A DNA stretch of 64,000 nucleotides, from contig JAZKFZ010000001.1 of assembly GCA_040386155.1 (NCBI GenBank), forward strand, positions 496,001 to 560,000, in the 5' to 3' direction. Made by a program: the position numbers and the translations under genes. Every line of letters starts with the position of its first letter. Position 1 is the stretch's first letter. The DNA comes from M0103 sp040386155. GTDB lineage: Bacteria > Bacteroidota > Bacteroidia > Flavobacteriales_D > Crocinitomicaceae. Below are positions 9,446 through 18,230 of this stretch, piece by piece. The notes under the pieces are model-generated. The model did not search any database and was not told where the DNA came from. It worked only from the letters and a program-made list of their open reading frames with translations.

Positions 9446-10012
9446 ATGAAAATTTTTAAAATCCCACGTTTTGTAAAGCTCATTTTAGCTCGCAGGAAGT
9501 GGGATTTTTCTGTTGACCACAATAGTTTTCATCTCACTTTTGATGATGGTCCACACCCAGAAACCACGCCTTGGTTGCTGGCTTGGTTGAAAGAACACAA
9601 GCTAAAAGCAACATTTTTTTGTGTTGGAGAAAATGCACGACTGTATCCTGAATTAATGCAACAGATAGTGGAGGAGGGGCATCTGGTGGGGAATCACACA
9701 ATGTATCATGAAAAAGGTTTGAAGTGCTCTACAAACGATTATATTGCTTCTGTTGAGCAAGCTTCCGAATACATTCCATCGAAATTATTTCGCCCGCCGT
9801 ATGGGAAGATGAAATGGTCGCAGGCACGTGCCTTAAGAAAGCAAGGTTATGAAATCGTGATGTGGACGTGGCTGGCTTATGATTTTGATCTAAGCGTGCC
9901 AGTAGAAAATTTTAAGGTACTTTCCACTAAATTCAAAGCTGGCGATATTGTAGTACTGCATGACAATATCCGTTATTTTGAACGTACAAAAGCAATGCTT
10001 CAGCAGCTGTAA
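9446..10012 (+). CDS. Polysaccharide deacetylase family protein (NodB homology)
   Basis: A 188-residue carbohydrate esterase family 4 (NodB) domain. The metal/catalytic motif TFDDGPHP (31-38) supplies D33 and D34, H84 and H88 form the H-x3-H metal pair in GNHTMYH, FRPPYGK lies near 116, and LHDN sits near the end. It would remove N-acetyl groups from a GlcNAc-containing glycan. There is no signal peptide, only a short basic N-terminus, so it may act in the cytosol or at the inner membrane, or be exported in another way. ATG is 6 bases after the DUF2723 gene, which suggests one transcript and a shared glycan pathway (inference). Confidence 0.88.
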   Translation: MKIFKIPRFVKLILARRKWDFSVDHNSFHLTFDDGPHPETTPWLLAWLKEHKLKATFFCVGENARLYPELMQQIVEEGHLVGNHTMYHEKGLKCSTNDYIASVEQASEYIPSKLFRPPYGKMKWSQARALRKQGYEIVMWTWLAYDFDLSVPVENFKVLSTKFKAGDIVVLHDNIRYFERTKAMLQQL

Positions 10013-10014
10013 AT

Positions 10015-10515
10015 TTATTTTCGTTTGAAAAGGGGCACTGTTGAGCAAGGCTCGCCATACATCAAGCTTTTTGCTACGGGTTGTAAATAGCGGATCAATT
10101 CTGTCATCGCAAAACTAGGGTTTGAGATGTCACTACAGCCTTTTATGATTATTTTTCCGTCTTGATACTCTTCTAAATTCAATTTATGAATGGCTTGAAC
10201 AATGAGTTCCTTCTCCAAATCTTCTTTTGTGCCTACTAGAAAGTAAGCGCTGATGCCTACTAAACTGGAGCCAATCAACATAAATGCCCATGTAGGGACA
10301 ATTGCATCCGCAGAACAGAAAATATGTACATTTTTTCCTTGGTATTGTGTCCAGTCATGCGCCTTCACCCACGCACGGAAATCTTTTTCTCTCAGCACCA
10401 ATCCTTCCCATAAACTTTCCGCAAGATCAATTCCTATGCTGTTGTTAGCCGGTTTAAAATCTGCCAAATCCATCTGAATGATTCCGCTGAGCTCTACTTT
10501 ATTTACAATTTCCAT
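10015..10515 (-). CDS. DUF2480 family protein
   Basis: 166 residues with no signal peptide and no membrane span that is convincing. The order EIVNKVELSG, GLVLREKDFR, VKAHDWTQYQGK, CSADAIVPTWAFMLI and KGCSDI matches the DUF2480 family, which is confined to Bacteroidota and has no known function. Three Cys residues (in CSAD, KGCSD and GEPCS) could bind a metal, but no spacing rule is obvious. It is convergent with the deacetylase gene, with 2 bases between stops, and is probably its own transcription unit. Confidence 0.75.
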   Translation of the reverse strand: MEIVNKVELSGIIQMDLADFKPANNSIGIDLAESLWEGLVLREKDFRAWVKAHDWTQYQGKNVHIFCSADAIVPTWAFMLIGSSLVGISAYFLVGTKEDLEKELIVQAIHKLNLEEYQDGKIIIKGCSDISNPSFAMTELIRYLQPVAKSLMYGEPCSTVPLFKRK

Positions 10516-10600
10516 AGCCTAAAATTACTAAATTGTACTGTTCCTTTGCTTTGTTTAGCATTATTTCACATTTCTCGAACTAAACGTCTATTTTTGTAGC

Positions 10601-11017
10601 ATGAAAAAAATCTTTTCTTTCGCATTGATCGTCTTTTTGTTTAGCGCATGTAGCAAATCAGATCACTTACCCGGAAAATGGACCTTGACGGATATTAACT
10701 ATGAACGTCATTTCGAATCGCTCCCTGCAGAATTGAAAGATCTTTTCAAGGTGAAAATGGGTGAGCAGTTTGCTAAATTGAAAGGAAAAACATTTTTCGT
10801 GTTCAACGAAGATAAATCACTTGAGTTAATTGCTCCCAATTTTGATGGGAAACCAATCACTGATAAAGGCACTTATACGCTGAACGCATCCAAAGATTCT
10901 TTATTTTTCAATATTGCCATCACTGAAAGTTATCATATTGATACCTTGAGTCCCAATTTGCTTGTGCTCAGCACAGAAGAGACACCAAAGCGCACCTTAA
11001 CGCTGACGAAGAAATAG
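10601..11017 (+). CDS. Small lipoprotein, lipocalin-like
   Basis: 138 residues. Signal peptide with lipobox MKKIFSFALIVFLFSAC; Cys17 would be lipidated. The mature part begins GKWTLTDINYER and alternates strands (TFFVFNEDKSLELIAP, GTYTLNASKDSLFFNI), as in the lipocalin-like stress or sensor lipoproteins common in Bacteroidota. No catalytic motif. A TATTTTTG -7-like box sits at 10589-10596, but no matching TTG is present at the usual distance. Role unknown. Confidence 0.75.
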   Translation: MKKIFSFALIVFLFSACSKSDHLPGKWTLTDINYERHFESLPAELKDLFKVKMGEQFAKLKGKTFFVFNEDKSLELIAPNFDGKPITDKGTYTLNASKDSLFFNIAITESYHIDTLSPNLLVLSTEETPKRTLTLTKK

Positions 11018-11021
11018 ATTG

Positions 11022-11906
11022 CTAGTAAGAACTTGATGCACCACCAATGTTTTCAATTGGGTGCCATGTTGTTTTTACTTCTTGAAAATCTGCAATGCTG
11101 TGCAGATTCTGACTTTCATCTAGTTCCCAAACGGTGGAAGAAAAATCGCGCAATCTTTTAATGTTCAGTACCGCATTGTTTTCAATAACAATGGAGATTT
11201 TTTGCTCCGTTGTTGCGAACGCGATAGCATTTATATCCATATGAGAAGAAAGCGTTCCGATTGTTTCATTAACATCTCCAGTAAGAATATTGACAACGCC
11301 TCCAGGTAAATCAGAAGAATTTAATACTTCTGCAAAAGTAATAGCACATAGCGGCATGGAAGCAGAAGAAAGTACAACGCAAGTATTACCACCCACAATT
11401 ACGGGCATCACTAATGAAACAAGTCCCAAAAGTGATGAATTTTTTGGTGCTAAAATTCCAACTACGCCAGTTGGTTCTAAGCTGGAGAAATTAAAGTGGG
11501 AAGAAGCAACAGGATTTACTGAACTTAGCACTTGAAGATATTTGTCTGCCCACCCTGCATAGTAGACAATACGGTCAATCGAAAAATCGAGCTCTTTTAC
11601 AGCCTCCACTTTACTTTTTCCTTGTACTTGCAGCTCCGCAATAAATTGTTCGCGACGACCTTCTAACATTTCAGCAATGCGATATAAAATTTGTCCACGG
11701 TTGAAAGCAGTACGTTCAGACCAGGGTCCAAATGCTTTTCGAGCAGCCAAAACAGCATTTCGAGCATCTTTTTTTGAAGACAAGCAAATATTAGCAATCA
11801 CTTTTCCTTTTTTGTCATTTAAAGGATAGTAACGCCCCGATTCGGTACGTGGGAATTGTCCTCCAATGTAGATTTTGTATGTTTTTAAAATTTCCAATCG
11901 TTCCAT
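11022..11906 (-). CDS. Short aldehyde dehydrogenase-like subunit lacking the catalytic domain
   Basis: About 294 residues covering only the NAD-binding half of the ALDH fold: YIGGQFPRTESGRYYPL, then AARKAFGPWSERTAFNRGQ, then YYAGWADKYLQ, PTGVVGILAPKNSSLLGL and LPGGVVNILTG. The domain with the catalytic Cys is absent, as is the ELGGK glutamate motif, so it cannot oxidise aldehydes by itself. The frame is clean, so this is not a fresh pseudogene. It begins with ATG 2 bases after the complete ALDH gene, so translation is coupled. ALDH16 proteins fuse a full ALDH domain to a second ALDH-like domain, and this pair resembles that arrangement split into two chains (inference). A structural partner subunit is the likeliest role. 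Confidence 0.75.
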   Translation of the reverse strand: MERLEILKTYKIYIGGQFPRTESGRYYPLNDKKGKVIANICLSSKKDARNAVLAARKAFGPWSERTAFNRGQILYRIAEMLEGRREQFIAELQVQGKSKVEAVKELDFSIDRIVYYAGWADKYLQVLSSVNPVASSHFNFSSLEPTGVVGILAPKNSSLLGLVSLVMPVIVGGNTCVVLSSASMPLCAITFAEVLNSSDLPGGVVNILTGDVNETIGTLSSHMDINAIAFATTEQKISIVIENNAVLNIKRLRDFSSTVWELDESQNLHSIADFQEVKTTWHPIENIGGASSSY

Positions 11907-11908
11907 TA

Positions 11909-13369
11909 TCAAATAAATTTAACGTACGCCTCTAATCCATGTAATCCGCCTTCTCTTCCAAATCCACTTTCTTTGTAACCACCAAACGGTGAAGTGGGAT
12001 CGAACTTATTGTAGGTGTTTGCCCAAACAACGCCTGCTCTCAATTTTGTCGTTAGATTGAAAATTCGGGATCCTTTTTCTGTCCAAACACCAGCCGCTAA
12101 TCCGTATGGTGAATTGTTCGCTTTTTGAATAACTTCATCAACAGTTCTAAATGTTTGAATTGTCAACACTGGACCGAAAATTTCTTCCTGCGCTATTCTG
12201 TTCGATTGCGCAACATCTGTGAACAGAGTAGGGGCACAAAAATATCCTTTTGATGGTAGCGTACATTTTGGTTGATAGATTTCAGCGCCTTCATTTTTGC
12301 CAATTTCAATGTATTTCTGAATGGTTTGTAATTGCTCTTTCGAATTGATGGCACCAATGTCCGTATTCTTGTCGAGTGGATCACCTACATAAAGCGACTC
12401 TATCCGGTGTTTAAGTTTGTGAATTACCTTATCGGCAACAGACTCTTGCACATAAAGGCGCGATCCTGCACAGCAAACATGTCCTTGATTAAAGAAAATC
12501 CCATTTACAATGCCTTCCACCGCTTGATCAATGGCTGCGTCCTCGAAAATAATATTGGCTGATTTTCCGCCTAATTCTAGTGTCAATTTTTTACCGGTGC
12601 CCACAAGTGCTTTCTGAATGAGTTTTCCCACACTTGTTGATCCTGTAAATGCAATTTTATTGACGTCTTTGTGGTTTACAATCGCTGCACCAGTATCTCC
12701 AAAACCTGTCACAATATTGATCACTCCTGGAGGAAATCCAGCATCGTGAATAATTTCTGCTAGTTTTAAGGCAGTTAAAGATGTTGTTTCCGCAGGTTTT
12801 AGAACTACAGTATTTCCTGCAGCTAATGCGGGACCTAATTTCCAAGCAGCCATCAACAAAGGAAAGTTCCAAGGGATAATTTGTCCAGCAACACCCAATG
12901 ACTGTGCTTTTCTTAGGGGAAAAGCGTAATCTAATTTATCGGCCCAGCCAGCGTAGTAGAACAAATGATTACACGCTAAAGGAATATCAATATCTCTTGA
13001 TTCTCGAATTGTTTTGCCGCTGTCTAATGTTTCGATGACAGAAAGTTCACGCGCTCGCTCTTGCATCATGCGTGCTAAACGGTAAATGTATTTTCCTCGC
13101 TCTTTTGCAGGCATTTTAGACCAAACGGTATCATGCGCTTTTCTTGCTGCTTTCACTGCTAGATCTACATCAACTTCGTTACCGTGAGCAATTTGTGACA
13201 ATACTTCCTCTGTTGCAGGGTTAGTAGTTGGGAAGTAGATGCCGGAACTTGGTTTTACCCATTTTCCATCAATGTACAAATCGTATGATTCTTTGATCGA
13301 AACATGCGAGGTGCTCTCCGGAGAGGCTGCATAGTTCCATTCTATTTTAGTATTCGATTTTTTTGCCAT
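11909..13369 (-). CDS. NAD(P)-dependent aldehyde dehydrogenase (catalytic)
   Basis: 486 residues from ATG at 13369, the normal ALDH length; a TTG three codons upstream is less likely. It carries the family motifs in order: SLGVAGQIIPWNFPLLMAAW (cofactor loop), LKPAETTSLTAL, FTGSTSVGK, LELGGKSANIIFEDA (general-base Glu), NQGHVCCAGSRLYVQE (catalytic Cys), and QEEIFGPVLTI. Substrate cannot be read from sequence. Close to deoC, whose product is acetaldehyde, a role in acetaldehyde oxidation is plausible. A TATATTTG -7-like box lies at 13392-13399 on the minus strand. The partner gene follows at once. Confidence 0.92.
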   Translation of the reverse strand: MAKKSNTKIEWNYAASPESTSHVSIKESYDLYIDGKWVKPSSGIYFPTTNPATEEVLSQIAHGNEVDVDLAVKAARKAHDTVWSKMPAKERGKYIYRLARMMQERARELSVIETLDSGKTIRESRDIDIPLACNHLFYYAGWADKLDYAFPLRKAQSLGVAGQIIPWNFPLLMAAWKLGPALAAGNTVVLKPAETTSLTALKLAEIIHDAGFPPGVINIVTGFGDTGAAIVNHKDVNKIAFTGSTSVGKLIQKALVGTGKKLTLELGGKSANIIFEDAAIDQAVEGIVNGIFFNQGHVCCAGSRLYVQESVADKVIHKLKHRIESLYVGDPLDKNTDIGAINSKEQLQTIQKYIEIGKNEGAEIYQPKCTLPSKGYFCAPTLFTDVAQSNRIAQEEIFGPVLTIQTFRTVDEVIQKANNSPYGLAAGVWTEKGSRIFNLTTKLRAGVVWANTYNKFDPTSPFGGYKESGFGREGGLHGLEAYVKFI

Positions 13370-13499
13370 TTGGAACAATCTAGTATGAACACAAATATAG
13401 TTAATTTACGATTGTTATATTAATGAATCAAATGTGGTGTACTTTTGGTAGGGATTTTGTATTTTTATTTATGAATTACTTTCCTAAAGATTTCAGCAA

Positions 13500-13883
13500 A
13501 TGAAACAAATAGTTTTTGTGTTTTTCCTTATGATTTCAATTGTTTGTTTTGGTCAAGATAATAAACAGTTTACCTTAAATTCTGAACAATATACGTTTTA
13601 TGTTGATGAAGAATGGGATGAATGGCATAAGGCAACTAATGTATTTATTTTTAATATAAATGAAAATGGTGACATGCAGCATTTTGATCACTTCGGAGAT
13701 AAATTTATTTATATAAGTACCTCAGCTTTTAAGAAGGAGAAAAAAAATGGTCTCGAATTTCAGACTAAGAATTTTATTGATGATGAAGGAGTTCCATTTA
13801 CCCTCCACTTGTTTGAAGATGAAAAATTAGGTGTACAATTTCTTTATGATGATGGAGATATAATTGTAAGGTATGTGAAATAA
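13500..13883 (+). CDS. Small secreted protein, unknown function
   Basis: 127 residues. Signal peptide MKQIVFVFFLMISIVCFGQ with a cleavage site before DNKQ, then an acidic, aromatic-rich body (FYVDEEWDEWHKA, FQTKNFIDDEG, QFLYDDGDIIVRYVK). I do not recognise a family. It is oriented against the genes on both sides and so has its own promoter: TACTTTTG at 13440-13447 with a TTG 25 bases upstream, a slightly long spacing. It interrupts the ALDH-deoC group. The signal peptide supports it as real. Confidence 0.65.
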   Translation: MKQIVFVFFLMISIVCFGQDNKQFTLNSEQYTFYVDEEWDEWHKATNVFIFNINENGDMQHFDHFGDKFIYISTSAFKKEKKNGLEFQTKNFIDDEGVPFTLHLFEDEKLGVQFLYDDGDIIVRYVK

Positions 13884-13903
13884 AAATAGCTATTATTCTC
13901 CTC

Positions 13904-14827
13904 CTAATCAATTGAAAAATAATCCGAAGATTGATAAATTCCAGTCTCCATTTTCATCAGCTGCATGAGTACATCATTTGCTAAGCTGCTTGCTCCAAAG
14001 CGAAACCACTCATTGGATAGCCAAGCTTCACCCAAAATTTCTTTCACCATTACTAGATTGTGGAGCGCTAATTTTGAGGTAGAAATTCCTCCAGCTGGCT
14101 TCATGCCGATCATTTTTCCTGTTTTGTCGTAGTAGTCACGAATTGCCATTAACATTGTATACGTTACTTGCATTGTTGCTGCAGGCTGAATTTTACCAGT
14201 AGAAGTTTTGATGAAGTCAGCACCCGCGTATATTGCGATATCACTTGCTAAGCGCACGTTATCCAAGGTCGCTAATTCGCCAGTTTCAAGAATGACTTTC
14301 AATCGTGCTTTTCCACATGCTTCTTTGATGCTCGCAATTTCATCGAACACAAAATTATAGTCACCACTTAGAAATTTACCTCTTGAAATTACCATATCGA
14401 TTTCATCAGCACCATGATCCACAGCGAATTTAGTATCACTTAATTTAATGGATAGAGGCGCTTGTCCAGATGGAAATGCTGTAGAAACAGAAGCTACTTT
14501 TACACCAGAACCTTGCACAGCTTTCACCGCTGTTTTCACCATGGAAGGGTATACACAAACTGCTGCCACTGTTGGAAGTGCGGGTAAGAAATCATGCAAA
14601 TGAATTGCTTTGTAACACATTTGTTTTACCTTCCCTTCGGTGTCTTTCCCTTCAAGTGTGGTAAGGTCAATCATATTCAACGCCAATTTCAGACCTTGAA
14701 TTTTTGATTCATTTTTAATGCTTCGCGTTTGAAAACGTGCAACACGCTCTTCGACTCCCACTTTATCAACCTTTGGAGAAGCTGTATAATCTGGGTATTT
14801 GGCAGATAATTTGCTTTGTTTAGTCAT
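13904..14827 (-). CDS. deoC: Deoxyribose-phosphate aldolase
   Basis: Cleaves 2-deoxyribose-5-phosphate to acetaldehyde and glyceraldehyde-3-phosphate in deoxynucleoside breakdown. 307 residues, the long form with about 45 extra N-terminal residues as in animal DERA and other Bacteroidota. Class I aldolase landmarks are present: LALNMIDLTTLEG near 48-60, the segment around K177 in KVILETGEL (Schiff-base lysine), ADFIKTSTGK (203-212) and MKPAGGISTS. A TATCTTTG -7-like box lies at 14845-14852 on the minus strand. The terminator of the next gene ends just before this box, so deoC is transcribed on its own. Confidence 0.95.
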   Translation of the reverse strand: MTKQSKLSAKYPDYTASPKVDKVGVEERVARFQTRSIKNESKIQGLKLALNMIDLTTLEGKDTEGKVKQMCYKAIHLHDFLPALPTVAAVCVYPSMVKTAVKAVQGSGVKVASVSTAFPSGQAPLSIKLSDTKFAVDHGADEIDMVISRGKFLSGDYNFVFDEIASIKEACGKARLKVILETGELATLDNVRLASDIAIYAGADFIKTSTGKIQPAATMQVTYTMLMAIRDYYDKTGKMIGMKPAGGISTSKLALHNLVMVKEILGEAWLSNEWFRFGASSLANDVLMQLMKMETGIYQSSDYFSID

Positions 14828-14851
14828 TGCTTTTCTTGATAGCTCAAAGAT

Positions 14852-14896
14852 ATAAAAAAAGAAAGCCTAATCCTGCGTTTGCTGGATTAGGCTTAA
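14852..14896 (-). terminator. Rho-independent terminator of the MORN-repeat gene
   Basis: Perfect 11-bp stem AAGCCTAATCC/GGATTAGGCTT (14884-14894 with 14863-14873) with a 10-base loop, followed on the minus strand by a T-rich tail. Confidence 0.85.
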
Positions 14897-14913
14897 AATA
14901 TTAACTATTGAGA

Positions 14914-15789
14914 TTATAATTGTCCGTCTGAGTGATACACGCCATTCTTAAACACTTTTACTTTAAGAAGAATTCCATCACTGTCATACTCATAGACTTT
15001 TCCATCCCACAAGACACTGTTTTTGAAAATACCATCTTGCCAGATTTCATCGTTTTTATTGTACACTTTATTGTATCCGTTTGGTTGAAATTTCACGCCT
15101 TTCGTTCTCGGAGATGTAATTTTTGGTGCCGGTACATTCGAAGCTCCTGGATCTTTCACTACAACCGCAGCGTTAACCATTTCACGTACTTCACTTTTTG
15201 TTTTTTCACCTAATTCGTTGTAGTAAATTATTTCTTTGATGTCACCATTTTCGTAATAACGAGTAGCTTTTCCATTGGGCTTTCCATTGTTTGCTTGGTA
15301 TTCATACTCCACTTGACCATTCGCATAGCGGTACACCACTTTGCCTTGCTCATTACCTTGCTCGTTGTAATTTGCTTGGTATTCTACTTTGCCATTTTCA
15401 TGATAGCGGATTAATGAATCTTTGTATAACGTTCTTTCGAAAGTACCTTGTTCTTTTATCTTGCCGTTCGGATAAATTTTAGTGTATTGACCTTCTGGAC
15501 GATTATTGTGGAATTCGCCTTTTAACTTTGGGGTGATCCCATCAGTGTGGTAAATTACCCATAGACCTTCTTTTCGATCATCTAAGTAAGGACCTTCTTC
15601 AATTTTCCCATCTGAAGGATAACCAGCAGTCGGTCTATCTTTTCCAAAATAAATCCATTTACCTTGCTTTTTTCCATTGACATCTTTTTTATTGATGTCA
15701 TCATCTTGTGACCAATTGGCAAATACTGAGGTTGGAAAAGCCAACGCTCCAACGATAAGTATTGTTAATAATAATTTTCCCGCCTTCAT
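14914..15789 (-). CDS. Secreted MORN-repeat protein
   Basis: 291 residues. Signal peptide MKAGKLLLTILIVGALAFPTSVFA, then a run of MORN/YwqK-type repeats of about 22 residues: GKQGKWIYFG, RKEGLWVIYHTDG, RPEGQYTKIYPNGK, KYHENGKVEYQANY-like units, QGKVVYRYANGQVEYEY, PNGKATRYYENGDIKEI, and a last unit YEYDSDGILLKVKVFKNGV. A non-repeat linker lies at about 205-245. Such proteins are often labelled YwqK-family antitoxins, but here the signal peptide and lack of a toxin gene argue for an envelope protein. Role unknown. Confidence 0.8.
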   Translation of the reverse strand: MKAGKLLLTILIVGALAFPTSVFANWSQDDDINKKDVNGKKQGKWIYFGKDRPTAGYPSDGKIEEGPYLDDRKEGLWVIYHTDGITPKLKGEFHNNRPEGQYTKIYPNGKIKEQGTFERTLYKDSLIRYHENGKVEYQANYNEQGNEQGKVVYRYANGQVEYEYQANNGKPNGKATRYYENGDIKEIIYYNELGEKTKSEVREMVNAAVVVKDPGASNVPAPKITSPRTKGVKFQPNGYNKVYNKNDEIWQDGIFKNSVLWDGKVYEYDSDGILLKVKVFKNGVYHSDGQL

Positions 15790-15945
15790 AAGCCCACTTT
15801 TTAAAAAAAAATTAGTTCACCGAGTAGTTAACGCAATGTAATGATAAATTTCACAAATCATACCAAACTATCAAAATTTTTTCGCCCAACAAAATTAATT
15901 GAACGATAAATGGAGTTATTTTGGCTTTTAAATAAAGTAGGGCGG

Positions 15946-16896
15946 CTACTTTTGGAGCGTAATGTCAATATTTTTGAGCATTACATCAACCATTTCAGTC
16001 AAATTATAGTGCTCTTTCCACCCCCAATCTTCTCTCGCATTGGAGTCATCAATAGAAGCTGGCCAAGAATCCGCTATTTGTTGCCTAAAATCTGGTGAAT
16101 ATGAAATACTAAACTCCGGAAGATGTTGCTTTATGGCCTCGCTCAATTGCGAAGGTGTGAAGGATAATGCTGAAAGGTTATACGAAGAACGAATTTTTAT
16201 TTTTTCTTTTGTTGCTTCCATTAATTCAATTGTGGCGCGGATTGCATCTTCCATAAACATCATTGGCAATGCCGTTTCTTTAGAAAGAAAACAAGTGTAG
16301 TTCTTGCCTGCTTTTGCTTGATAGAAAATATCTACTGCGTAATCAGTTGTTCCTCCTCCGGGTAAACTCGTATAGGAAATCAATCCCGGATAACGAATAC
16401 TTCTAACATCGACACCAAATTTTGTAGCATAATATTCGCACCAACGCTCGCCTGCTTGTTTGGAAATGCCATAAACAGTGCTTGGCTCCATAACTGTATA
16501 TTGAGGTGTATTTATTCTTGGGGTAGTTGGACCAAATACTGCAATGGAACTTGGCCAGAAAATTTTATCAATTATTTTATCTTTTGCTAGTTCTAGAATG
16601 GTGAAGAGTCCATCCATATTCAATTTCCAAGCAAAATGCGGATTTTTCTCTGCAGTTGCCGAAAGTAATGCAGCCAATAAATAAACTTCTTTAACGTCGT
16701 TTTTTATAATCTGATTTTTAACTTCCTCGGCATTAAGAATGTCTAACTGCAAATAAGGACCGTCGTTCAATAAAAAAGGGCAATCTTCTTTTACATCTGC
16801 TGCAATAACATTGTCATTTCCTTTAATTGAACGAAGTTTTAACGTCAATTCTGTACCAATTTGTCCACCGGCTCCAATAATGATAATTTTTCCCAT
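15946..16896 (-). CDS. L-threonine 3-dehydrogenase, SDR (epimerase-like) type
   Basis: 316 residues of the extended SDR fold. NAD-binding GAGGQIG at 8-14, acidic D34 after the second strand, active-site Y142-x3-K146 in VYGISKQ with S117 upstream in WPSSIAVFG. The segment SIRYPGLISYTSLPGGGTTD is the signature of the UDP-galactose-epimerase-like threonine dehydrogenases known from Flavobacterium and Cupriavidus, which convert threonine to 2-amino-3-ketobutyrate. The kbl partner is not in the window. It is transcribed away from hmgA with 134 bases between the starts; a TAAATTTG -7-like box sits at 16914-16921 on the minus strand. Confidence 0.88.
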   Translation of the reverse strand: MGKIIIIGAGGQIGTELTLKLRSIKGNDNVIAADVKEDCPFLLNDGPYLQLDILNAEEVKNQIIKNDVKEVYLLAALLSATAEKNPHFAWKLNMDGLFTILELAKDKIIDKIFWPSSIAVFGPTTPRINTPQYTVMEPSTVYGISKQAGERWCEYYATKFGVDVRSIRYPGLISYTSLPGGGTTDYAVDIFYQAKAGKNYTCFLSKETALPMMFMEDAIRATIELMEATKEKIKIRSSYNLSALSFTPSQLSEAIKQHLPEFSISYSPDFRQQIADSWPASIDDSNAREDWGWKEHYNLTEMVDVMLKNIDITLQK

Positions 16897-17030
16897 AAGT
16901 ATATCTGAATTGGCAAATTTAAAATTAACTTATGACTGAAAGTGCTTTTCAGTAATTTTATGATTAAAATCATTTTTTAGAATTTCTACTCAACGTATTT
17001 TTGTCTAACTTTAGTAATTAAATTAGAATT
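16897..17030. promoter_or_regulatory. Divergent control region between threonine dehydrogenase and hmgA
   Basis: Holds two inverted repeats, ACTGAAA-N5-TTTCAGT (16935-16953) and ATGATT-AA-AATCAT (16960-16973), and on the plus strand TATTTTTG (16996-17003), a match to the TAnnTTTG -7 box, 28 bases before the hmgA ATG. The repeats are candidate operators for a regulator of amino-acid catabolism. No binding protein can be named from sequence. Confidence 0.45.
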
Positions 17031-18188
17031 ATGCCCTTTTATCATACACTAGGACAAATACCACCTAAACGTCATACGCAATTCCGTCAGGCTGATGGTT
17101 CATTGTACCAAGAGCAGTTGTTTGGAACAATCGGTTTTGATGGTATGTCGAGTCTTTTGTACCACATTCATCCCCCTACGGTTGTGAATGAAATTTTGGC
17201 TGAAAAAGATATTGCTCCAGAAATTGCCATTGATAAAAATATGATGATGCGGAGCTTGCAAGGATACAATGTGGTTCCAACAGATGATTACTTGGAAAGT
17301 AGAGTTCCAGTGCTTGTCAACAGCGATCTTTACATTGAATTGGCCTCTCCTAAACAGTCGATGCAAGATTATTTTTACAAAAATGCAGATGCCGACGAAG
17401 TAATTTTTATTCACAGGGGCAGTGGAACACTAAAGACACAATTAGGAAATATTGAATTTAAGTATGGCGATTATTTGGTGGTGCCTCGCGGAATGATTTA
17501 CCAAATGCATTTCGACAATGAAGATAATCGTTTGTTTATTGTGCAATCTTTTCACCCAGTTTATACGCCTAAAAGATACCGAAATTGGTTCGGACAATTG
17601 TTAGAACATGCGCCGTATTGTGAGCGCGATATTCGTCCTCCTAGCAAACTAGAACCAATAGATGAGAAAGGTGATTTCTTGATCAAGATTAAGAAACAAG
17701 ATGTATTGTACAGCTACGTGTATGCTTATCATCCTTTTGACGTGGTTGGTTGGGATGGCTATAATTTCCCTTATGCATTTTCAATTCACGAATTTGAACC
17801 GATTACAGGTAGAGTTCACCAACCACCACCCGTTCATCAAACGTTTGAAACAAGTGCGTTTGTAATTTGTTCATTTGTGCCAAGAATGTATGATTACCAT
17901 CCATTGTCCATCCCAGCACCATACAACCACAGTAATATTGATTCTGATGAAGTGTTGTACTATGTGGACGGCGATTTTATGAGTAGAAATCATGTTGAAA
18001 AGGGGCAAATTACATTGCATCCTGCTGGAATTCCTCACGGACCGCACCCAGGTGCTTATGAGCGAAGTATTGGGAAAACTGAAACGCAAGAATTGGCAGT
18101 GATGGTAGATACTTTTAAACCACTTAAACTAACGAAAGCTGCACTAGGACTTGAATTGAAAGATTACAAAACCTCTTGGAAATTGTAG
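17031..18188 (+). CDS. hmgA: Homogentisate 1,2-dioxygenase
   Basis: 385 residues of the HGD cupin fold, the length usual in Bacteroidota. It opens homogentisate to maleylacetoacetate in tyrosine breakdown, using Fe(II). Visible markers: MPFYHTLGQIPPKRHTQFR start, FIHRGSGTLKTQLGNIEFKYGDYLVVPRG cupin strands (split here), RVHQPPPVHQTFETSAFVIC, YNHSNIDSDEVLYYVDGDFM (His and Glu iron ligands) and PAGIPHGPHPGAYE (His ligand). The next gene, hppD, makes its substrate and starts 42 bases on. Maleylacetoacetate isomerase and fumarylacetoacetase are not in the window. Confidence 0.93.
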   Translation: MPFYHTLGQIPPKRHTQFRQADGSLYQEQLFGTIGFDGMSSLLYHIHPPTVVNEILAEKDIAPEIAIDKNMMMRSLQGYNVVPTDDYLESRVPVLVNSDLYIELASPKQSMQDYFYKNADADEVIFIHRGSGTLKTQLGNIEFKYGDYLVVPRGMIYQMHFDNEDNRLFIVQSFHPVYTPKRYRNWFGQLLEHAPYCERDIRPPSKLEPIDEKGDFLIKIKKQDVLYSYVYAYHPFDVVGWDGYNFPYAFSIHEFEPITGRVHQPPPVHQTFETSAFVICSFVPRMYDYHPLSIPAPYNHSNIDSDEVLYYVDGDFMSRNHVEKGQITLHPAGIPHGPHPGAYERSIGKTETQELAVMVDTFKPLKLTKAALGLELKDYKTSWKL

Positions 18189-18230
18189 TTTTAAAATCGA
18201 AATATCCTATCATCTTAAAATTTAAACAAA

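Noticed and set aside
11022..11906. The short ALDH-like gene as a pseudogene
   Set aside because: The frame is uninterrupted, its start is coupled to the complete ALDH gene, and the loss is of exactly one domain, which argues for a functional subunit.
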